A stretch of 64,000 bases of DNA from Agapetus fuscipes. Lineage: Eukaryota; Arthropoda; Insecta; Trichoptera; Glossosomatidae. The stretch is from positions 10,587,852-10,651,851 of the forward strand of contig OX637350.1 of NCBI GenBank assembly GCA_951799405.1, given 5' to 3'. Of this stretch, positions 52,480 to 63,059 are shown in pieces. The notes under the pieces are model-generated. The model searched no databases and was not told the DNA's origin. It saw nothing but the letters and a program-made list of their open reading frames with translations. The position numbers were made by a program, and so were the translations under genes. Positions within the stretch are counted from its first letter, which is position 1. Each line of letters opens with the position of its first letter.

Positions 52480-54380
52480 CAAATTACCATCAAATCGTCT
52501 AACGAAGGAAGAAAGGTCACGGCAACGCGAAATTGAGGAAAATAAAAGAAAACTAACTGCATGTACTTCACTATATGTTTTCTTACAGAGGATAGAAGCC
52601 AGTTAAACATTAAAGACCACCAGGCATCCGTTAAAGTGCTAGGTCTCAGCAAAGACAAATATACAATTAATAAATCTTTCCTTCAAATGGTTCTATCTGA
52701 AATGTGGATGGAATGGCAGAAGCAGCTGCCTGGACATCCCTGCAAGAAAGCATGGATGTCCAGGCATTGTTTTTTAGAGACTGGGTATTCAAGGCGGTCA
52801 CTTCAATCATTTGGAATGCTATTCCCGCCTTACGTCTCAAAACTCACCTCCTCGTTCTATCATATGGACAAGCGCCTTTGCAATGACGCACTGTCATAAA
52901 AGGTGCTGTGTAAATTTTGCACTTCAAGCTATAAAAACGGATTTGTAAAATTATGGTCCTGACATAGTAATTGTTAATTGGGATGGGACAGTGTTCCGTG
53001 AATTATAGACTGCAGGAGTTCTTAGGAAGAGCGATTACCGGTCGTTGATTTCTTTCGATGCTAAAGAAAAACTTCTTGCTGTTCCAAAACTAGATAGTTC
53101 TTCTGGTAAAGATCAGGCCATGGCTTTTTAAGCTCGTTTCATGATAGGGACCTTAGTGACTAGATGTGAATAATGTGCTGTGACACTTCAGCTTCTAGTG
53201 TTGGACTAATGTTGGAATTTTGGACAAAAGTTGGAAAGAGAGGTATTATTGTTTGCTTGTCGCCAACATGTTTATAAACTCGTCTTAATAAATGTGTTTG
53301 AAGCAAAAATACCTCCAATTACTATAAATACTGATATTTCACAGTTTTACAAATTAAAATTAAAATAATATTGATTCTACTGACATCCAAACTTGCCCAA
53401 ATTTGTGAAACAATATATCATTGATTGAGAAATCTATCAATTAGTAGTGTTTTATAAGCATGGACTTTAAAAGTTTATTGTACGAGATAAGAACCGTGAA
53501 CTGATCAAACTACACATCATGTTTTTGGGTGGTGATGAGAATAAACCTGAAAATAAAGCCTCCTGATGCTTTGCATTAAGCGCGGAGGATGGCAAGAGCT
53601 TTTTACTCTTTAGGGATATGTTGCAGTCTTTATTTAAAATGAGCACAAAGAAAATACAAGTCCTTAGAGATATTTGCTCATTTATTACCACTTTTTATGT
53701 GAAACCCTGGGTTCAGTGTAGTTTGGCAGTTAAAGGACCTCATCAAGATTTGTGATTTTTGAAAGTTTTGAAGGGTTATGAGAAACTTGGAACAGTTATT
53801 TCTTAAGTAGCCTTGAAGAAGTTTTGTCAGCTCTTATGGCATTTGTCAGATGAAATAGCAGTATCATCAATCTTTGATGATTTGGTGGAAGATGAAAAAA
53901 AGAAAACTAAAAAGCAAACTTTTGCTAATTTAGAGAGGAAAAGTTCTTGCTCATTACAAAAGAGGTTTAGTCCATCTAAAGAAAAAATATCAATATCTTT
54001 ATACGGTACATATAAAATCATCAGTCATTTTAGTATATTTTTCTAATTATGTATTGATTGTAATGGTATTTTATTATTTGTAATGTTTCACATAAAACTT
54101 TGGATCAGTTTATGTCTTCCTCAAGCAAAAAAATATTTTCAAGATTGTAAATTGAAAGGACTTTCCTTCAAGATAGCGTCTCGTCGTGGAAATAAAATGT
54201 TATTTTAAAGGAAAGAAAATTTACCTTTGTTAAAACAGTCAACGATACTGCAGAAAATTGGTGAAAAGAATGAAGATTTTCATGGCGAAATAACGACCAA
54301 GGAAGAACAGAAGCAACGCCAAAAAACTGTATTTTTACTGCAAAAAGAAGACGCCGAAGAGAAAATATCTTAATCAAAAG
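52480..54380 (+). pseudogene. Transposase of the hAT-like element, multiply frameshifted
   Basis: Reading all three plus frames, segments appear in order: LSKDKYTINKSFLQ (52648); WDGTVFRE (52983); DAKEKLLAVPKLDSSSGKDQA (53058, 21 residues compressed here as a G-K-D-Q-A ending block); CDTSASSVG (53182); LLFACRQHVYKLV (53247); RDKNRELIKLHIMFLGGDEN (53490); FYVKPWVQ (53688); and LWHLSDEIAVSSIFDDLV (53836). This order recalls a widespread invertebrate transposase-like family (WDGK...VPKL.SGTG...FDTTA.NTG...LACRHH..E...F.GG...YVK.W...LWYLS.E..GL.FFD). Family recall is from memory; superfamily assignment is inference. At least four frameshifts and several stops; inactive. ORF fragments at 52561-52899 and 53813-54046 are pieces of it. 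Confidence 0.65.
52700..52915 (+). mobile_element. LINE-C-like 3' end inside the hAT-like element
   Basis: Contains ATTTGGAATGCTATTCCCGC (encodes WNAIP, the WN.LP motif of CR1-type C-termini), AAACTCACCTCCTCGTTCTA (KTHLL), ATGGACAAGCGCCTTTGCAA and AAAAGGTGCTGTGTAAATTT, like the LINE-C ending. It interrupts the transposase between LSKDKY and WDGTV. Confidence 0.5.
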
Positions 54381-54724
54381 TATCTTTTTTTTTGCTTTTA
54401 ATATATTTCTCCATTATTCACAGATATTTTGGTTTATTTTGACACTTAAGAATCATTATAAAAATTTGAATACCATCATATCTAGAAGAAGTAAATTTCT
54501 CTTGTTTTGAAAAACTTTGAGGCCTCGTCGGCACGGGTTAGAATCATCGTACAAATATGAAATTTTTTATCTGAATAGTTTATAGTAATTGTAAAAAAGT
54601 TAGAGGGTATGCGTTTACAAAATCGAAAAAAAAAATTTTTTGGCCATATAAGGGACACTCTAATATACAGCTAAATAAATTTTCCTTAGAATTCATATTA
54701 TCATTAACAAAAAACTAGGTATAA

Positions 54725-55190
54725 CAAAATTTTGTGATATTAATCAAATTAACAAAGTTCCAATGCACTTTTTACAATTTTATTTCTGTCTAGCACTTTT
54801 GCCTACAAGGCATCTAAATCTAAATCTAAGCTGCAAAGATATGTATCATTTAAAATTCATATCAAATGCATTCCCACAAGCAAACATGCATAATTTCTCG
54901 CTTACACATGCCGCATGTGGACCTACAATATAAAAAACCCAATCTCAAATGAACATAAGCTCTGCAACTCTTGCCGACCTTCCCTGAAGCAGGGGTGACA
55001 TTGGCAAAGTGAACCATTTTTTACAATCTGATTGATCTGACAAATTGATTGTCCTGATGATGCCTTGTGAGCGAAAGTGCTTGACAGAAATGAAATTGTA
55101 AAAAGTTAATTGGAACTTTGTTAATTTGATTAATATACAATGGACTTTCACTGTGTAAACCACCAAACCCTTAAAAATATTAAAAATTAT
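54725..55190. mobile_element. Inverted pair of Penelope-type pLTRs split by SINE-A
   Basis: Left arm 54725-54812 (minus: GCCTTGTAGGCAAAAGTGCT, AGACAGAAATAAAATTGTAA, AACTTTGTTAATTTGATTAA) and right arm 55050-55190 (plus: CTGATGATGCCTTGTGAGCG, AAAGTGCTTGACAGAAATG, AACTTTGTTAATTTGATTAA, then TACAATGGACTTTCACTGTG). The space between is a SINE-A (54813-55026), so originally the arms were ~25 bp apart. The plus motif at 55054-55080 is CTGATGA, T, GCC...GC, GAAAGTG. Confidence 0.8.
54813..55026 (-). repeat. SINE-A copy nested between pLTR arms
   Basis: Minus strand, subgroup with the AAATCTAAATCTA tail; the first ~40 bp (TTCCTTGACTTATAGG to ACCCATACTG) are missing. Confidence 0.85.
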
Positions 55191-55194
55191 GTGA

Positions 55195-56970
55195 TGTTTA
55201 AATAAAGTGATTGAAAAATCTCATTTATAATCTGACCATCCAATTTGTTAATGTATGGAATTTTTTTGTATTTAAATGAAAATATTTTTCAATTAAAAAA
55301 AAAACAATTTGAAACTTAATTTTCCAATTACTCCATTCCAATCCCACTCCTCTTTCGATCTGATGACGCTTCATTTTAAACAAAACAAATATATACGTTG
55401 TGAATCCTAAAAAGTAGCGGCGAAATTATGTTTTTCATTACATGAGTAGGTAGGCACGTACATACATATCCAAAAAAACATTTCACTCGAAAATTAATCA
55501 TCAAAAAACACACGTGAGCCTTTATCTCGCTGATTATGTCGCTGAATGTATATCCCTGTAATCATTTCTCAGAAAAGCGTGAATAAGAGCACGTACAGTG
55601 AGTAGTACTGAGTAGGCAGGATTTTGTGGGGAAAAACAAAGCCTTATATGATACAAGAACATACCAAAAATTACAGGGTGCTTTACGTTTAAACTCAACC
55701 GCAGCGTTTACTAAAAAAAGTATAAAAGATTAATCGCTCACTTGAAACCGTGTTTCAGTTTCCATACATATCTTTGTAAGACGCAATGATTGAGTGTAAA
55801 CTTTCGTTATTGTATTTGAGATACAGGAGCTATGCGACACAAGCGGATGAAATTATTGTTTTTTACGTTTGTTAAATGAAATATCAAGACTCAAAGGTGT
55901 ATGCTGGATTTATATAAAACAAATACAATGTGTTATGCTTTACGAAGCGTATTAATTATTATGAACCTCGGGCTTAAATTCTTTGTCTCGCAATATTAAT
56001 TGTAACATGAAATATAAATTAATTATTTATGCGTACTCGATAAATTATTGTATAAAATACATAGATATTTTTTGAAGAGATTTGACATTTAGGTACTTAG
56101 TGAAAGTTTATTATCATTATCAAAATACATAGGTAAAAAGCAAATTTAGGATGTTCTAGGCTACTTTATAACGATGATAATATAAATAAAAACATGAAAG
56201 TTTTTGTTCGCTCAATGAAATTAAAGAATTTAATCACCATAAGATGACTGAAAGATTCTGAAAAATAAAAACTAAATGTATATAAAGACATTTTTTATAC
56301 ACACAATGCACGTATAGACATCCATTTTTATTTACGAATACATTGAAAGTATCTGTGTATGTTCCTACATACAAAGTACAGGTATCTAGAGAGGGGAATA
56401 TTGAACTCACGAGGCTTATTTACTGAGGATTATTAAGAATTTTTCGAGTCTTCAGCGAGTGCCCTTGACAGATTTTCCCCTCTTTTTGAAAATACATATT
56501 TTTGCATAATGATTTCTCGAGTTTTCTTTTTGGAAAAAATGTAAAAGTGACGTAGATTGAACGAATCACTTTTAAATTTGAATGACGCAATGACGCCCAG
56601 CCTGGTCTATTGTTTGTAATAATGGTTCATAGCTGAACGTCGTCTAGTATTTAACACTTCAGAGTTGAAATGCAATGAGTTCGATTCGGAGAGTATAAAA
56701 AATAACTTTTAATGTTTAGGTATAACTAATGCTCATCACTGGAATCAACAAAATATTATCTTTACTGGTCACAAAGGTTTATTCATTTAAATAGAAATTC
56801 AATTATGTTACAATTCACTTTTTATACACAGCTGGTTATGCATACAAATAAACCTAAAAAAGTGTTTTTTTTTTTTTTTTAAAAGAACTCTCACAAAGTT
56901 ACTGCCAAAAATCTACATACATAATTAAAGATTTTTTGAGCCTTTCAGCAACTTGGTCGTGCTTAAGAAT
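55195..56970. other. No recognisable feature; weak old repeat at 55690-55830
   Basis: Long AT-rich stretch. At 55735-55830, TCAGTTTCCATACATATCTT and GATTGAGTGTAAACTTTCG resemble 19.24-19.30 and 63.46 kb, the same poorly defined old repeat. Confidence 0.4.
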
Positions 56971-56974
56971 TTAG

Positions 56975-57492
56975 GTATCGCAAAAAAAAACGCAACTAAG
57001 CTACACATACACCGTAACATCTTGCCTGGTTGCATGTGGTGATTCGGGACCTATTTATTTTTATGGGTAAGGGAGCCGGCCTCACACCAACCACTTTCAG
57101 TTGATGTGGGGGTTTTCCCAGCTCCCGATGGGGCTGGTTCTCATTTCATGTGAAGGCTGAGTAAACCTTGCCGGTATTTTAGGCTTGAAATAAACAGCGA
57201 AATGTGAAATCATTTCTGACACCCTCGGTGGGGATCGAACCCTTGCTCTCAGTATAGAATGCAAGCATTCTACCAACTGAGCTATGGACCGCACTTTTTA
57301 CGAGCTTGGTCGTCGCTACAAAGCACCAATTTTCAAGCAAGACCCATTTGCTGTAAGGCTGGATGGACCTTTGGTGACCTGTCATTGGTAAAGGTTTATA
57401 AATTTTTCAAACCAGCGAAGAGCACATTTTAAAATATAAATGGTATATTTTTTGTGCTCCGCCGGGATTCGAACCCACAACCTTCCATTCAG
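56975..57492 (-). repeat. Composite SINE B2-B1, full length
   Basis: Second copy of the composite seen at 18.69-19.17 kb. Minus: B2 3' part of head (GGTTGTGGGTTCGAATCCCG; the A-box side is replaced by unrelated sequence at 57498), B2 body, junction GACGACCAAGCTCGTAAAAA, B1 head (TCCATAGCTCAGTTGGTAGA, B-box GGGTTCGATCCCC), B1 body complete to CTTAGTTGCGTTTTTTTTTG. The B1 part here is the best full-length example. Confidence 0.9.
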
Positions 57493-57499
57493 AGTATCT

Positions 57500-58225
57500 T
57501 TTGTAAAAAAAAAATTATGCACTGCCGAAGCAAGTACGTATGTACTAATACAAAAATTGTTAAATATCCAAAAAATGATAATTTCGGTGTAAATGACCGA
57601 AAAACATTTTTCTATATACAGAGAAAGCTGCACGCGCAGTTGCTTGTGAACAAAAAAAAGCTTTTGAAAAGAAAAAAAAAGCTCGGACAAGTTCGCAGAG
57701 TCTATTGTTTATTTTTATCGCTCGAGCCTTTTTAATGGGGAATCCAGTCTGTATCAAATGTTTTTGATCATTCTTTTTTAATGCTCTACATTACGCAAAA
57801 AGCGGTTCCCTTTTGCGGGTTTTTTTTTTTTTTGTAATATTTATTTCAAATTCTGACGTGGAGAACGGTTTTTTTTGCCGTTAAAAAAACTGGAGCACAA
57901 AAATATTTACTCTACGGAAAGTTGTATCGTTGGGAAAAATGTTTTTTTCACTGTTGTGTTTCTGTGATTTCTGTGAACTAAAATGCCAACCACTTAAGCA
58001 CAATTCTATTTACCCAATAAAATCTATTGATTAAATTGTTTGTTTCTTATTATTACAACAGAATGATGTTTCATATATATGAAATGTTATTAAAATATGC
58101 CAGTAAAAAGGAGTATTCTTTTAGAAAAAATAGTTTTTCCGGTACAAGAATTTTCTTAGCTGATAGCTCCAAGTAATCAAAATCGAATCTAGTCCGTCTA
58201 GTGAATAAGCAGACACTTTTGACGA
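57500..58225. other. No recognisable feature
   Basis: Overlapping frames (57382-57690 minus, 57454-57735 plus, 57560-57757 minus) lack domains. Several T-runs. Confidence 0.45.
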
Positions 58226-58234
58226 CTTTAAAGA

Positions 58235-58372
58235 ATTAACTCATCACATTTATGTGACTAGGGTCCTTAGAAAATGGTAAAAAAAAATTTTTTGCCTTTT
58301 CTCCAAGAAGTAGCAACCCGGCCGAGTGATGGCACAATTAGGTCGATGTAAATTCACGAGCGGACATCATTA
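58235..58372 (-). repeat. Repeat D copy
   Basis: Minus strand: CATCACTCGGCCGGGTTGCT, CTTGGAGAAAAGGCAAAA, TTTTCTAAGGACCCTAGTCA, ATAAATGTGATGAGTTAAT. Confidence 0.55.
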
Positions 58373-58394
58373 TTTCGTGATTTTTCAATTGTAC

Positions 58395-58646
58395 TTAAAT
58401 CTAAGTTGCAAAGTTGTATTAACATTCAAATTTCATATTAAATGCATGCCCACAAACATACACACATAAGTGTAAGTTCGCGCTTACAAATGCTGAATGT
58501 GTACTTACAAATTAAAACCAAATTTCAAATGAACATAAGCCCTGCAACTTTTGCCGAACTTCCCTGAAACAAGGGTGTAATTGGCAAAGTGAACATTTTT
58601 TACAGCATCGGTGGTCAGCGTCATACCAACCTATAAGTCTAGGGAT
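58395..58646 (-). repeat. SINE-A copy, full length
   Basis: Minus strand from CCTAGACTTATAGGTTGGTA to ACAACTTTGCAACTTAGATT. Belongs with the 7.0-kb plus copy (TTTGTAAGTACACAT variant). Confidence 0.85.
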
Positions 58647-58649
58647 GGA

Positions 58650-59175
58650 TGATCAATGAAATTGTTTTCATTAAAAGCATCGTAGATTTAATATAGGTAC
58701 ATTATAATCTTAGTATGGTTACTTATTCCGGCACATATGTATAGCAATCCAGCAGAGATAACACACAGAAAGAGATCTCAAGGCTGTGTGAAATGGCCGT
58801 ACACACATTTCCGAAACAAAAGCAAGCGGAGACATTTTATTTGTGAAGTCGCTCGTGTAGGATTTGCGCGCCAAATGAAAACAGCATTTCCACGGAAGCG
58901 TCGCGCTAGGGGGCCAAGTGTAAAAGACAACTAGGCACAGGCACACAGCGGACCCAAACAATGTGGACACGCTCATTTAATTCTGTTTCTCCTTTTGTTG
59001 AGCGAGTCACTTTATTACGGCACTGCCAGAACAATGTAATAATAACATTTTTAATGGACTCATAATTGAAAACTCAATTTGATGGCCAATTATGCTGTCT
59101 TAGCTTTTATTACACAGATTATTTTTATTGTTATTATCCTTATCATGCTTATTATTTTATTATTGGTTTGAGCAG
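58650..59175. other. No recognisable feature
   Basis: The antiparallel frames 58719-58976 and 58737-58934 overlap; no domain recognised. Confidence 0.4.
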
Positions 59176-59610
59176 ATTTTCTTTGACTTGTAGGTTGGTA
59201 TGAGGCTGACTAGCTAATCTGTGGCGAAGGGTGCCATACAACTCGATTCCCATCGGCTTCCCTTTTAAAATGAGGCAACAACGTAGTTAAAAAATATAGG
59301 CATAAAGTAAAAAAATACATTTAAAACCAAAGAAACAATACGTATTTCCCCCCATTGAAACCATGCAGTCTACTTTATTATCTAGTTATTATTAGTTAAA
59401 AGGGAAACCGATAGGAATCGAGTTGTATGGCATCCTTCGCTACTGCTAGCTATCCTAATGTAAAAAAAATGAAGCACTTTGCCAATTTTATCCCTGTTTC
59501 AAGGAAGGTTGGCAAAAGTTTCAGGGTGCATTTGAGGTTTGGATTTGAATTTGCACATGCAGCATTTGTATGTGCAAACTTACACATGTCTGCTACATTA
59601 ATAGCATAGT
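59176..59610 (+). repeat. SINE-A copy interrupted by a hAT-type MITE
   Basis: 5' part GATTTTCTTTGACTTGTAGG to GAGGCTGACTAGCTAAT; 3' part resumes CTAGCTATCCTAATGTAAAA and continues to GCAAACTTACACATGTCTGC. Confidence 0.8.
59219..59444. mobile_element. hAT-type MITE (226 bp) nested in SINE-A
   Basis: TIRs of ~45 bp: CTGTGGCGAAGGGTGCCATA at the left; complemented right end CAGTAGCGAAGGATGCCATA, continuing CAACTCGATTCC. CAGTGGCG-type ends with an ~8-bp duplication (CTAGCTAAT / CTAGCTAT, one base slip) fit hAT. No ORF. Confidence 0.75.
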
Positions 59611-59649
59611 TTTAATATACTTTAATATTTTGATAATTATATTAATTTT

Positions 59650-59870
59650 AAAACTAAATAAATTTCAAAACTTAATTTAACTCGGATATTTCACGAACCG
59701 TTAAGAGAGAACTTACATCATTCTCGACGTTTCGTCGGTGACGTAGCCAACGTCTTCAGGAGAACATCCTCTCTGCACGACGACTGAGATAAACGGTTCG
59801 TGAAATATCCGAGTTAAATTAAGTTTTGAAATTTGTTTAGTTTTAAAATTAATATAATTGTCAAACTGTC
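59650..59870. mobile_element. Inverted pair of Penelope-type pLTRs, no ORF
   Basis: Arms AAACTTAATTTAACTCGGAT, ATTTCACGAACCGTT and their complements enclose ~85 bp. Outer parts (TTTTAAAACTAAATAAATTT) are also inverted. The minus strand at 59759-59722 has CTGAAGA, C, GTTGG...CCGAC stem, GAAACGTCGAG, a hammerhead-like core. The right arm keeps only a partial version (GACGACTGAGATAAACGG). Confidence 0.75.
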
Positions 59871-59871
59871 A

Positions 59872-60125
59872 AACGACCGTTACTCTAACTTAAACCTAAC
59901 TACTTTAATATGTTCCAAAAATAAAAAATAAATTACATTTTCATTGAAAATATCAAACTACAAAGAATTGTTTCTCGGATATAAATTTCAACAGTCCAAA
60001 TGGTCAGAATTTTGAATTGTATATAATGAGAACTGTGAAAACCAAAATATTCATCAACTTGAAATTTTGGCAATAACTTCGATGGTTTCGACATGAATTT
60101 CAAAGACAAGAAAAGCGGCTCCATA
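59872..60125. other. No recognisable feature
   Basis: AT-rich spacer. The minus frame 59933-60124 is unsupported. Confidence 0.4.
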
Positions 60126-60164
60126 AGAAACTGGCCGGTTTTCTAGGAAAAAGGAAACTTGTAT

Positions 60165-61075
60165 TGTGTTAAAGTGTGTTAAGGTGTGAAAGTGGGTGAG
60201 ACGAATGTTGGAGTTCTTCTCTATGCTGACGATGCCGTAGTGTTGGCTGATACATCGGAGGAGCTCCAGATGATACTCACCAAAATGAATGATGCTTTTA
60301 GTAAGAACGGTTTAAAAGTGAATGCCAGTAAGACGAAAGTATTAGTGTTTGACAGGACTGAGGAATGCGAGGAAATTGAGATAAGACTGAATGAAACAAG
60401 AGTGGAGGTCGTGAAAGAATTTGATTATCTGGGAAGCAAGTTTGAGTCGAATGGGAAATTGACGAAAGAATTGGAAAAGCGTGCTAGTAGAGGAAGAAGT
60501 GTAATGGGAACGATTGGAAGAATTGCAAGAAATAGGAAACTTACGAAGAATATGAGATTGGCGGTCCACAATGGTATATTGGTTCCGACATTGATGTATG
60601 GAAGTGAGGCGTGGACAGTTAATGAATGTGAGCTGAGTAAAGTATGTACGGTTGAAATGGCTTACCTGAGAGCAATGGCTGGAAAAACACTGAATGATAG
60701 AGTACGTAATGATTGGGTGATGAACGAGTGTGGTATAAAAGAGAATATGAGAATGAAAGTACAAAAAAGTACGATGAGATGGTTCGGACATCTCGAAAGA
60801 ATGGATGATGAACGACTAACGAAGAAAGTGTACAAAGGAAATGTCAGAGGAAAGCGCGGAAGGGGAAGGCCGAGGAAAGAATGGTTAGACCAAATAGGTG
60901 AGATTGCGAAAGAATGGAACCTGCAGAGTGAAAATAAGAGAAGAGTATGTATGAAAAAGGTGATGAATATTGAGGAAATGAAAGTGGTTTGTAAGGACAG
61001 AAAAAAGTGGAGGCGCATCTGCGGAGGTACCGGCCACCCCTAGTGGAACGGCGGCAGGATACAGTAACAGTAACA
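60165..61075 (+). mobile_element. LINE-A non-LTR retrotransposon, 5'-truncated
   Basis: Comprises the ORF below, then CCACCCCTAGTGGAACGGCG, GCAGGATACAG and a (TAACAG)n tail. Other 3' pieces of this family lie at 7.7-8.1, 25.1-25.4, 33.1-33.3 and 51.65 kb. Tail unit (ACAGTT or ACAGTA) varies between copies. Confidence 0.85.
60186..61043 (+). CDS. LINE-A reverse transcriptase, C-terminal part, intact frame
   Basis: 285 codons without a stop. Catalytic YADD at residues 13-16 (LLYADDAVVLAD), primer-grip-like FDYLGS at 79-84, thumb region with PTLMYGSEAW at 134-143, DRVRNDWV at 171-178, WFGHLERMDDERLTKKVY at 199-216, basic RGKRGRGRPRKEW at 221-233, and a C-terminal VCKDRKKWRRICGG before the stop. 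The pattern belongs to non-LTR retrotransposon polymerases common in arthropods; I cannot fix the clade (RTE-like or related). The N-terminal endonuclease, fingers and most of the palm are absent, so the ATG is internal and the protein is not autonomous. Long frame and weak decay suggest a recent copy. Antisense frames 60342-60791 and 60662-61018 are shadows. Confidence 0.85.
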   Translation: MKVGETNVGVLLYADDAVVLADTSEELQMILTKMNDAFSKNGLKVNASKTKVLVFDRTEECEEIEIRLNETRVEVVKEFDYLGSKFESNGKLTKELEKRASRGRSVMGTIGRIARNRKLTKNMRLAVHNGILVPTLMYGSEAWTVNECELSKVCTVEMAYLRAMAGKTLNDRVRNDWVMNECGIKENMRMKVQKSTMRWFGHLERMDDERLTKKVYKGNVRGKRGRGRPRKEWLDQIGEIAKEWNLQSENKRRVCMKKVMNIEEMKVVCKDRKKWRRICGGTGHP

Positions 61076-61094
61076 GTAACAGTTACTGTTTTAG

Positions 61095-61332
61095 TTCCTT
61101 AACTTATAGGTTGCTACGTTGCAGACAACCCATACTGTAAAAAAATCACTCGGCCAATGCCACCCCTGCTTCAGGGAATGCCGCGCGGCAAGGTTGGCAG
61201 GGCTTACCTACTTATGTTCAATTGAGATTTGAGTTTTTAAACGTGTACAAATTTATACGTGTCGGCCTATGTGCATTCATTTCAAATGAATTCTAAATAT
61301 AATATATCTTTGCAACTTAGATTATAGATGAT
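61095..61332 (+). repeat. SINE-A copy directly after the LINE-A tail
   Basis: TTCCTTAACTTATAGGTTGC to CTTTGCAACTTAGATTATAG. Part of the TATTGTAGGTCCACATGCGG block is deleted. Confidence 0.8.
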
Positions 61333-61339
61333 ACGCGTA

Positions 61340-62555
61340 AATTCACAAATAATGGTTCTTTACGATCCCAACGATACTTACGTCAGCACTTTTCATCAAT
61401 ATTTTATTTTTCATTTTTATTGTTGTTATACGAGTATCTTCCCATCCCCCTACATGTTTTTACAAGACTTCTGTAATTTTTCATAAATACATGAGTACAC
61501 CCACTCATATTTCCTGTACTCTGAGTATATAAATCATCGCGTTAATCTCACATCGATTGCGTAAACAAAAAAAAATGTATGGAATATATGACGGCACGGC
61601 CTAGAGAGAGATTTAGTTTCGATATTTTTTTTCGATTTACGAAATCGAAGTGAGTTTACGCAGTTTTATATAGCAGGGGGACTGTTTTCTTTATCCCCGC
61701 TTCCTGCTATCGAGTCGCGAGACGATATTAAAGAAAAATTTACGATTGAAAACGTCGGATGAACTGAACGAAGAAAGCATATTAAAAGAATGTAATATTT
61801 TTATACGTGTATCTAAATTTCAAATGAGACGATAATATCGATATCGATCATAAAAAATCCTTAAACAAATCCCGTAGAATCGAAGACTGCAACCTAGGTT
61901 TTTTTAATGAGAATAACAGTCTGTATGTTTCAGTACATTTCTTACATAAATTTAAAATAAAAGTATAGTATTTTGTTAAAATTCATACTAATGGTTTAAT
62001 TGTATGCACCATGGATATATAGAACTGGATGGGCTAAGAAATCAATTCTTTGAGAATTAGAAATACGCTACCCCACTCATCACACAAAAATCCAAATTCA
62101 GTCTATCGGTAACCTTCCAACTGTCAACAGGTGTGTTACCTAATTGGGAAAAAATCTATATAAATGTCAAACTGGGTATTTTCTAAACGGGCCAACAAAA
62201 TAGAGTAAATGTGTTGTAGAACATGGAATGATATTTCACTTTAATTACTATTCTATATGATTATGTTGATAAAATTTATTTTTCGTTTGTCGAAATATTT
62301 TGTTCGCGAAAATGACAGCCATTTCTAGAACTAGTGATGTTAAAATATAATGGTACTTGCTGCTTCAAGTATGTAACTTCTATGCTCGCGGTAATAGATA
62401 CTTGTGGAAATCATCCCGTACACAATGAGGTGGGAACATTTTTGAATTCGGAATTTATCAGATATCTTCATACTTGCAACAAAACTACTAACAAATCCGT
62501 TACCATAGTAATTTCATGTGTTTCCTTGGTGATTTGTAAATAGATTGAAGACGGA
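61340..62555. other. No recognisable feature
   Basis: AT-rich. No ORF longer than ~70 codons and no family match. Confidence 0.45.
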
Positions 62556-62564
62556 GTAGAGACA

Positions 62565-62655
62565 CATAACATATGTTGAACCAGGGTCAAAGTTATGGTC
62601 AAATTACCAAGATCAGCCCACTTGGCCCCCTCGGCCATAACACCGACCGTTTTGT
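62565..62655 (-). repeat. SINE-C copy lacking the B-box segment
   Basis: Minus strand CGGTGTTATGGCCGAGGGGG, CCAAGTGGGCTGATCTTGG, then directly TAATTTGACCATAACTTTGA. About 45 bp containing the B-box present at 27.25 kb is missing. Confidence 0.6.
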
Positions 62656-62681
62656 TTTTACATTATTAATTGTCGTGTTTG

Positions 62682-63052
62682 TTCTTTGACTTATAGGTTG
62701 GTATGCGGCTGACCACCCATGCTGTAAAAATGGTTCACTTTTGCCAATGTCACCCCAGTTTCAGGGAAGGACGGCAAGAGTTGCAGGGTGTGTTTCTATT
62801 TGAGATTTGGTTTTTATGTTTTTTTTTTTTAAGAAATCCTGTGCAGGAGACTCCCTAGATTCTAGAGACTCTAGGGGTCTATGACACTTGTTGTAGTGCC
62901 GCAGAGGTGTACGAGCTTGGTCGTCGCTACAAAGCGCCAATACTCTAGCAAGACCCAGTTGCTGTAAGGCTGGATGGACCTTGTAGGTGTTGTAGGTTCG
63001 CGTGCATGTAATGTGAATCTTCAATGTAACATATCTTTGCAACTTAGATTAC
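62682..63052 (+). repeat. SINE-A copy split by SINE-B2
   Basis: 5' part TTCTTTGACTTATAGGTTGG to GATTTGGTTTTTATGTT; 3' part resumes GTTGTAGGTTCGCGTGCATG to CTTTGCAACTTAGATTACAT. The inserted segment is a 5'-truncated B2 in minus orientation. Confidence 0.8.
62821..62982 (-). repeat. SINE-B2 with poly(A)-type 3' module
   Basis: Minus strand: AAGGTCCATCCAGCCTTACA, GCAACTGGGTCTTGCTAGAG, GCGACGACCAAGCTCGTA, then a third kind of 3' end (CACCTCTGCGGCACTACAAC, GTCATAGACCCCTAGAGTC) finishing in ~11 A. The head is truncated. Confidence 0.75.
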
Positions 63053-63059
63053 ATTAGAA

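Larger units (their letters stand above)
52156..54662 (+). mobile_element. hAT-like DNA transposon, 2507 bp, with 8-bp TSD
   Basis: Terminal inverted repeats: TAGAGTGTCCCTTATTTTTC at the left; complemented right end TAGAGTGTCCCTTATATGGC. Exact 8-bp target duplication ATATACAG at 52148-52155 and 54663-54670. A TAGAG terminus plus 8-bp TSD fits the hAT superfamily (P-type and a few other superfamilies also make 8-bp TSDs). A second inverted pair, GTAACCCGTGCCGAC (52267) and GTCGGCACGGGTTAG (54528), lies inside the ends. The interior holds a decayed transposase and a LINE-C insertion. Confidence 0.85.

Noticed and set aside
60342..61018. Long minus-strand frames of 149 and 118 codons
   Set aside because: Shadows of the plus-strand LINE-A reverse transcriptase frame, whose RT motifs are clear.
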